From Struthidea cinerea (Eukaryota; Chordata; Aves; Passeriformes; Corcoracidae): 64,000 bases of DNA. The stretch is taken from NCBI GenBank assembly GCA_013397865.1, contig VZTI01001134.1, positions 87,581 through 151,580 of the forward strand, in the 5' to 3' direction. Position numbers and translations under genes: made by a program. The notes under the pieces were generated by a model. It saw only the letters and a list, made by a program, of their open reading frames with translations, was not told the DNA's origin and searched no databases. Of the stretch, positions 51,001 through 60,000 are shown piece after piece (position 1 is the stretch's first letter; every line of letters starts with the position of its first letter).

Positions 51001-54000
51001 GTTTGTTGATTCCTGTTGACCTGGTTAGATGCTAATCAAAGCTAACATCATGGATCACCTGTGGTATAAGAAATGGGCTGTGAGATCATGTTTTATCAGA
51101 TGAGCTCAATACCTTGCTTTGTTCATACTTGTCTCCGGGCTGTGAGTGCTCATACCCTGTGCTGCCGTTGGAGGTAGATAACTTCAGGGGTGGGAGAGAT
51201 GGGTTACGGCTTGTAGCCTTCAAAGGCTTCTCAGACCCTACTGGAATAGAAGAATGGGGCCTGGTGTTGGGCTGGGGGACCCTGCCGGCCTGGGGCCGCA
51301 GCACCGCCGAGCTGCTCTCCTTGCGTTGGTACTCGATGGGCGACTGCAGCGCTGCAAGAGAGGACAAGAGTCAGCCACAGGCTCCTAACAGCCTTGCCAG
51401 GGGCTGCAGAGGTGTTCAAACAGGTGGGGTGGTTCAAACCGAACAGGAACAGGACATGCCGCCCATGGAAGCGCACGGTGCGCTCGTGGCTAGACAGGAC
51501 ACAGGCACGTCACACTGTGCTCTGCACGAACTGAACACAGCACTCCGTGCTGATGTGAAGAACAGCTTCTCTAACCTACACAGTGAGTAGGCTAAAATGT
51601 TTGCCGTTTATAGCATACATAATTGCATTCATTTTCTTTGAAATCACACAAATTAATCACATCCTGTAGTCAAAATAAATGAAAGCCTGACTAAGAGGCA
51701 CACAGCACATTTACAGAGAATTTTGCTAACATCAGAAAACACAGGTCAAGACCTCTAAGTCTCATTGCATATTCCCAGGAAAGTGTGACCACTAAATACT
51801 CTTCAAACCAGATGCACTCCAACTTGGCTCTCACTGTGCTTTCTACATTAATTGCTTTGGTTCAAGGAAACTGCTGGAACTGGCCAGCAAGTGAGGAAGT
51901 GTAGATGGCACCAAGACATTACTCCCAGCAGTACAAACCTCTCCAGAAAACACCCAACAGGCAACACTTAACAGCTTCATAAGCTGCAAAAAACCAACTG
52001 CTTGTGAGAGTAGATTTTATAGTCATGGAGAGAGCTTGCACTGGGAAAAGGAAGGATAAAAATTCCAGATTGCAAAGAAATAAATAATTTGTTATGTTCG
52101 GAGGAGAAGGGATCAGGGCTGGGACTCCCAGTGAGCAGATTTGCTGGGCTCAGGCTATCAGCCCCAGACCTATGGGCTTGGTTTTTCGCATGTCATGTGG
52201 CTTTAACAGATGATTTATAGTCAGTTAATACTGTGTACATGCACCAGACTAAACCTACTGGAATGCAGAGAGACTAGTCTAGCAAGAGGCAGACAGAGGA
52301 CATAATGTCACAGCATCAGCCCCACCAGGGAACCACAACAGAAGGAATGTCTTTCCCAACAAGATGAAAAGGAAAGAAAAACAGAAAAGCTCAGCACCAT
52401 ACAGCACTCTCTAGAATTCCCCTGCCAGAGAAAGGCAGGACAGCTCAAGAAACCACTTCATACTAAAGAACAAATGACTTTAAAAAAAAAAAATCAAGGA
52501 GGATGCCACATCACCATTTTCTTCAAAAGGACACAGACATAGATCTGCAGCAATCTGGAAGATTGCTCGTCTCTAAAACCCGACCCTTGTCACAAAAGCA
52601 GATTGTATTTATGCCACAGTGACTGACAGTTTCACTTGCTTACCTCAGCTGCAGCTGGAAATGGTTTGGTCCTGCTGCAGACCAGCCACAGAGGGCAAAG
52701 AAGGCTGGGGAGAGCTTTGACAATGATTTTGACAGTGACATTTTTCTATTGTATACAGTAGATTACGCTGCAAGGTCTTTAGCAGTAACATCTGAATGGA
52801 TACTTATCAGTCTAGCTTGAAACAATCTACTGTACTCAGTGCTTTTAAAGGGTATTTAGTTGAGTGTCCATTTCTGACTACTAATTCCACCATGAACTAT
52901 CACAGTGATGCCTGGCTTCCAGCCTCCTGTTAAACATCTGTCAGTATTCTTAGAAGCTTCTGGCAAAAGTCAGTGTCCATTTACTTGCATGTTCTCTCTT
53001 TCTCTCTCAAATTCCCCCCACAAAACATGATTAAAAAAAGGTACAGATGAATGGCATTTTCCTTATGAAATATGTCTAGCAGGGACATATTCTCTTTACA
53101 GCTTTCTTGTCTTTAAAGAACAGTCACAACAGCCCATCATTTGATGCACAGCCTGTTTCTCAAGCTTAGCAGCTTTGACTTTTCCATGGAAAAATATGAA
53201 AAACTCGAATATTACAGTTTTACATTAATGAAGTTTGGATGCAACTCCCATGCTTTGTGCATAGCCCCGACTCTTTAGGACTTCCCTGGTGAAGAGAGAA
53301 AAATCAGAGACAGCTTGGGCAAGAACTCACGGGGAATATTTTGTTATTAAGTTTACGCAGCATTGGCTCAGTGTGGATTTAATATGATTTTAAGGACAGA
53401 AAACATCTGCTTTAATGAAATGCAAAGCTAAAGAACATATTTAAAGATTAGTCAGCCTCAATAAGATTACATTCTAAAAGCCACTTAAAATGTTCTGGAC
53501 TGGACAGGCTCTACTGGATACAGTATAATTTTCTTGGATCTTATTTATAGTTTTAAGGTGAATCCTTAAGCTTGTGTTTTAATATAAACCTATTTTTGCT
53601 TTTGCTTTAGAGATAGCGATGATTATGTTCCTAACCCATCAAATTGCTTTCTGGCCTCATGGAAGATAGGCTGAATAGGGGCTATGAAGATGCCTCAGTA
53701 GGAAAACAGGCTCACAGGGCAGTAAGTCCTGTGAAGGTAAGAGGGAATACTTAAAAAAACAAGCAAGAAAGATATGGAAGGGACAGAAAAACCCTGCATT
53801 AATGCCTGTGGAGTTCTCACAAGGCTTTTTAAAAAAAGTCTCTAGCTAGCTGTTAGTGGAACTTATTTTTATTCCACTAATTCCTCAGTCAGAGCCAAGT
53901 GCACTGACATAAACCCATCAAGTTTTGGTACCAATTGGTCAAACTGGAGAACTTAGACTCTTCATCTCACCAATGTATTTAAGGAATCATTTTAAAATGG

Positions 54001-57000
54001 TTGTATGAGGCCATTTCTATTCCAGGTCATGAAAACCTAATACCAAACTGTGGCATCATGGGTGAAATAGATTTCCCTTTATCAGCTCAGCCATAGATTC
54101 TGAACTGCCACAAACAACTTTTGCATGTAACCCCTTCCCACTTCTGAAAAGTGAAATTAAGCTGAATTAAAATTTTTAAAACCTCCACATTCATGAAAAG
54201 GGAACCTTTGCTTTCATGTGAATTGAAAGAGCCTCTTCCCATTTTGCAACAAAAAATCCACAAAACCAAATAACAACCCCCCCCCTCCAAAAAATCTAAC
54301 ATATTGTGCCAAGCCAAAACATCTTGATTCAAGCAAATACGTTTTATTATTGAACATGTATTAAGCTATTGAATATAGAACTCTAATATAAACTCCATAA
54401 AATAAGCTGGTTTGAAATGAATAGTGCAAAGCAATCTTGGAGGCATCCAAAGCAACTTTGTTGCTTCCAAACAAACAAAAGAGATACTATTTTTAGATTC
54501 TTTCTCTAGTCCTCTTCCCTTCTCTTACCCTCAACCACTTGCGAGCAAGAACAAGCTAAAATTGTTAACTGAATTTGACTCCTCTGTATTTTCAAATTAC
54601 ACAGTTTTGCTGATTGTGTGTGTGTCTGGTTTTTGAGAGGTTTTTTTTCTTTTTTTTTGAAACATAGCTTTAATTTGAAATATTATTTCAGGCCACCTCA
54701 AATCTATTTCTAAAGCAAAGCCGATACTTTGGAAAGGCCCCTGTTCATGCACAGCTCCCATGGTGCCTAGGAGAAACAAGCCCTTGCCCTTGTTTCCTTA
54801 CTCCTTCCTTTGGTTTTTTTTTTAATTGAAAGCTGCTGCTGCCCTGCAGAGCTGGGACCTGTAGGGGGGTGGATGGTGAGGCAGCCTTCATCCCACCTCA
54901 CATCCTCAGCTGGTAGCACACAGTGATGTCTAACAGGAGGTTCTTGGGGATAAACCTTGCTCTGAGCACTTGGGAGATGCTGTGTAGATACAGTGGCAAC
55001 CTGGCTTCATCATGGTCTCGGGATCGCATCAGATTTGAAATCTCACTGTACAATGGAAAGCACCAGGCGACAGAGCCCCGCAAACCCCAGGGCAAAAGTA
55101 CCAACAAAGGCACCACCCACAGAGGGACCTGAGACAGGAACAGGAACCCGACTGACACATGCAGAAGTGGCTCAGTAATTTTCTCACAGAGGGAACAAAG
55201 ACGTAAAGATTCTAAATCCCACTGAGCATCACAGTTTGGGAAACAGAACAAAGACCACGTACGTACCATTTAGGAAATCTCTTTGTGTGTCCAGGACCTG
55301 GTTGATGTCCTGTACCCAAGCCTGTTGAATTTCTGGATTAGCTGCCTGCAAAATGACTCTGTCTGATGTTTCCCGGCTCATTAGAGCAAACTTGCAGGGA
55401 TCATTGTCCACATTTTCTTCAATGATAAGGTAGTTCATCTGAAACAAGCCAAGGTAAGCATGTTACAGGGAGCATGAGTTAACATTACACAGGAGTCAAA
55501 ACTGTTGTGAAATGTTCCTGAAAGTAATTGATGTTAGACCATAATCAGAAGAATTTGTCTCATCTAGATTTACCCAGATAAATCTAAATCTTAAACATGA
55601 TGCTTAATAAAGCTCTGACAGATGTACCAGACATCCACCCGCCTTGTCTTGAATTACAGCTTCTATTTTAAGGTAACACAGACCTGACACGTGGGCTTAA
55701 AATGTACTGTAACCCATAAATAGAGCAAAAATGTTCCTATTAATATGTTAATAAAGGCTATCATTCCTCCAATTTAAATAAATGTTTATATTTCTTGTCC
55801 TCTGATAAGACAGTCTCAGTCATTTGCACATTTTAAAAATGGAATGGACTGTGCACAGGGATATAATGAAAAAAAAGAGCAATTCTCCCGTGATGCTCCA
55901 GCAGATCTTATTTCTAGCAGATTAGAATCATCTGTGTGCAATCACTTCACTTGACTGCAGTCATACATATTCTTTCTGGAAATCACATGGATGGCAATTT
56001 TGGCTGCTGTCCCGCCCTTGTGAGGCTTCTGTTTTAAGTGTACTCCTAACTTCAGCTTTTCCTGACATACTGAGGGTAGTAAACAAGAATAGGTTGGCAT
56101 AGCCTCCCAAAAAAAAAAAAAGAGAGGGAGTGTCTTCATGTCAAAAGCAGGCAGCTCTGAAGACTAAGGCAGTAATGTCCCCTAGAAGTCCATCTCCAAT
56201 TGCTCTGAGTATCTGTCAAGGTGTGGAGAGATCCACTCTACACCAGAATACTGTCCAGCATTCAAACTGCCAGATGGAATTAGCCTCTTCCTTTGCTTCT
56301 GGCAGTCCCTGTGAAGTTACAGTGACATGCAGGAACTCCTCTGACACGGGGACAAGGAAAGGGACTCACAGTTGAGCCTGGACAATGCTATTCCTCCTGA
56401 TCTGATCTCATTTTCCTCTGGTTGATAGCCAAACCAATCCTGGTATGACTCCAGGTAAAAGACGTGTAGAGTCTCCTAACCTCCTATTTGTGTCTCAGGG
56501 AGATGCATTTGCCAAGGCTCCCACTTAGGTATTTTGGGAGCCTGAGGGTGTCCAGCTGAGAAGTATCTGAGAAGGGATGTGCTATTTCTCAACACTAAGG
56601 ACCTTATTGTGTAAAAAAGGGTTCTTCGCTAATGCAGGACAAGATGCTGAAGCATCTTGAGTGTGACAGACCTTGGAGAACAATATTTGGGAGTCTCATC
56701 TCGCTGACGGACCAGAACAGCTGCATTTGAAGTCATATGCACTTTTTACTCTGTGGCTGTGACAGGGCAAAGAAATGGGATCTGTGGTGCTGGCTCAGGT
56801 GGAGGCCCCACTGCGAGGTGAGGATGCCCAGAGCCCAGGGAGGCAGGGAATGGTCCTGCTCCACTGAGAGCCACAGCTCTTCTCTGTGGGAAACAGACAT
56901 GCAAAAGCAGCCTGAAGCTGAAGAGGGGGCTGGGAGGGAGGGTGTGAGAGCTGCAGGTACACAAAATCCATGCTGAGGTGGGGGAGACACACATGGAGCC

Positions 57001-60000
57001 ACAGGGGATCCCACACTTGCTGTAGACACTCAACAGGAGAATGAGCTGTTTGCCAAGTGGAAGAAACGGGCTGGAAAATTGTCACATGAAAGTTTTAAAC
57101 TCAGGCAGTGGGAACAGCATTCCTCTCGTAGGCTGTTTAACTCGAAAAGCAACTCCTACCCTTGAGGGAAGCTAATTTGATTGACATTAGGAGAATTTAT
57201 TTTTCTTTCTTTATCTACAATACACAACTCAGGAATTGTTTCCTCCAGATAAAAGCCTCATTGCTATATATACAGTAAACTGAAGTAAAAATGATTCATA
57301 CTATTTCCATCTCCAATTTTAATAATGATTTAAATCAGCAGAAAGATAAAATCAAAGCTGATCATCTAAATCAAGATGATTGTTTATTTGTACACTTTGG
57401 ATTTTCCCTTTATAGCCTATTATTTGGTTGGAAACTATAAAATACACTGACTTGCAAATGGATATAGGCTTTTCAGTAAATGCTGCTGTTTCCATCAGCC
57501 AAGAAGACGACCTCATTTCAGTAAATATGCTGTTTACCATAAATTTGTTTAGTTATATATGTTAATATGCCTTATTTCGGCTGATAGCGTTCACTTCTAT
57601 TCCATATTAATGCACCATTTAAAATTTAGAGCAAATGCATTCTCCCATGTCTCTTAACCTGTATCTTTGAAAAGGAAATCAATGCCAGACTGGTTTCTCA
57701 GCTTTGAATGACCCAGAAATTCAAATGAATCAGTGATTTTGCTCTTTCTGCAGGCACAGCAAAGGCTGCTCTACCAGGAGATGTGCAGCAGTCATTTGCC
57801 TCCACTTGCTATTTCACAGGTTAACTTCGCACTTGTGAAACAAACATAACTCCCCCTTAAACAAAAAAAGACACAAAGAACTATTTGCCCTGGTTACTTT
57901 CAGTTTTTACTTTTAGTCCAAGCTCCATAATCTGGACAGATTATTTAAAACCAAAATTAATTTCTCAAAACTCTCTTTATAGTTTAGCTGGTTTTATAAT
58001 TTGCTACAGCTGTATTTTTAGAATTAAATGTGGTTTTATTTGTCTTTGAAACATTCTTGCAACATCCATGTTTGTACTAAGAGCCCTCACCTGAATTAGG
58101 GAGAGTACTTCCAGTAATATCATATAAAGGCTTAGTATTGACTTATAGTTTGGCCCAAATGACTGTTTTGGATACTGTACCTTCATCTACCTTTTATGAT
58201 CATGTTTAAAAGCAGCTATTGTAAACTTCCTTTGACTACTGAAGGTTTTGCACCAATACTTGCTAATTCAGAGCTGTGAGTGACAGACGACCTGCCCTGG
58301 CTGTATTCCTTGTAAGAATTACCCAGTGCATTTAGACACCCAGCAGTTTATTTAGAGATGGTCTTAAACAGCTTCTGATCCACTGAAAGGTAAATGCAAA
58401 TGTTTTCTGCACGTTGCTGTCCCCCTCAGACAGGATGAACCTTACATGACCATCAAACAGAATATGCTTCTCCCTCTGCACTTCTTACCTTAATGCTTTT
58501 CTTGAACATGTAGCCTGGCGTTAGAGATCCTTTTCTAAGGAGTTCACTGAAGATAACTATTTGCTCAAAGAGAAACACCCTGCGCTCCTTGGGTCGAGAC
58601 TGAACCCCGGAATCCTGCTCTGTCACGTAGAAGGTGTCCTGCTGCAGCAGCTTGCCTTGAGCTGTCAGTTTGCCCTGAGGAGCACAAGGCACTAACATTA
58701 CAAACCCTGACCCACTGTGATCCCACAAGGTGATATGCTCTATTTCATGCAGTCCAAGTTTTCCAGGCAGCCCTGCATTCATGTGAGACATATCCCCTCT
58801 AAGATACCAAAGCAGCAACCCTGTAAATCGTGACCTCAGCTGAAGACATGTAACATAGTTTGTCCTTGCTCTCATTGCCACTGATGGTGTATATAAAACC
58901 AAAAGCAAGAGGTCTTAAGCGGACTGTTTTGTACACTTCACTTCAAACCCTGTTCCCATTATGCAGTTTGTTACTGTAGTGCTCCAGGCAAGAGCTCTCC
59001 ATCATGCCCTAAGCCAGCAGCCACTGACACAACACCGCTGAAGGTGCAAAAGCCAGGACCTACCTGTTTGCAGTGCCTAAGACAGTAAGACAAATCTTTA
59101 TTCATTTTGGAGATAAGACCTCTCACCAAGGCCTACACAGCTTAGTTACAAGCCACAAGCTGTAACCTGTGGGGTTGTAACTCACAAGTCCCCTCCGGGA
59201 TGTTGCTGAACTCGGCAGAGCTGTTAACATGTTAATGCCAGGTGACCTTACTAATGGGCAGAGCAGGCTGGTTCATCACTTATTTTGCTCTGGTAATAGA
59301 TATAATAAGTCTCATTAAAGCTTGCAGAAGCTTTTACAGACCTCACATTTTGAAGAAACAATAGATAGATTGCCTCAAGTTTAGAGTGAGAGGTGTGTCC
59401 CCCCCCACCTTTGAAACCTCACCAAAGCATGCAGCTCAGCACCGCAGAAGAACAAGCACTAAATAAGCAGCTTGGGTAGATTGTAGAGACAATCATAGAA
59501 AGATAAAGTAATTTTCCTTGCCTAGTTATTATTATAAGAAGAATGCAAATGCATACCTCAAAGCCTTGGAGGCGACCCAGGTTCATCATGTCATTGCAAC
59601 GTTTTGGTACAAGGCACATTAATTCAACTGCTTTCTGTTGAGCAAAAGGGATGTTGCATTATTACAAGAGACCCAGAGGGTTCCTAAAAGCACAGTGTCA
59701 AATAAAGAAGTTCAATAGAATGATTGCTGCAGTGACTCATGGCGAGGCCCTCATGAATAGATGTCTAAAAGAGGATGGTGCAGGACTAAAATGCAGGACT
59801 GTGCCATCATCTTTTAATTCTGATTTAAGCTAAGAGAAACCCCACATTTAGAATACCAGCTGGATCTTCAATTATTGTCAAAGGAACACTGGGGTTTTCA
59901 TTCCTCCATACAAAGTCCCATCAACCCTATTGTCCAGGGCATGAAAATGTACCTCTATCTCGGAGCACTCCAGACCAGCTTTTTCACTGTACCTCAGGAA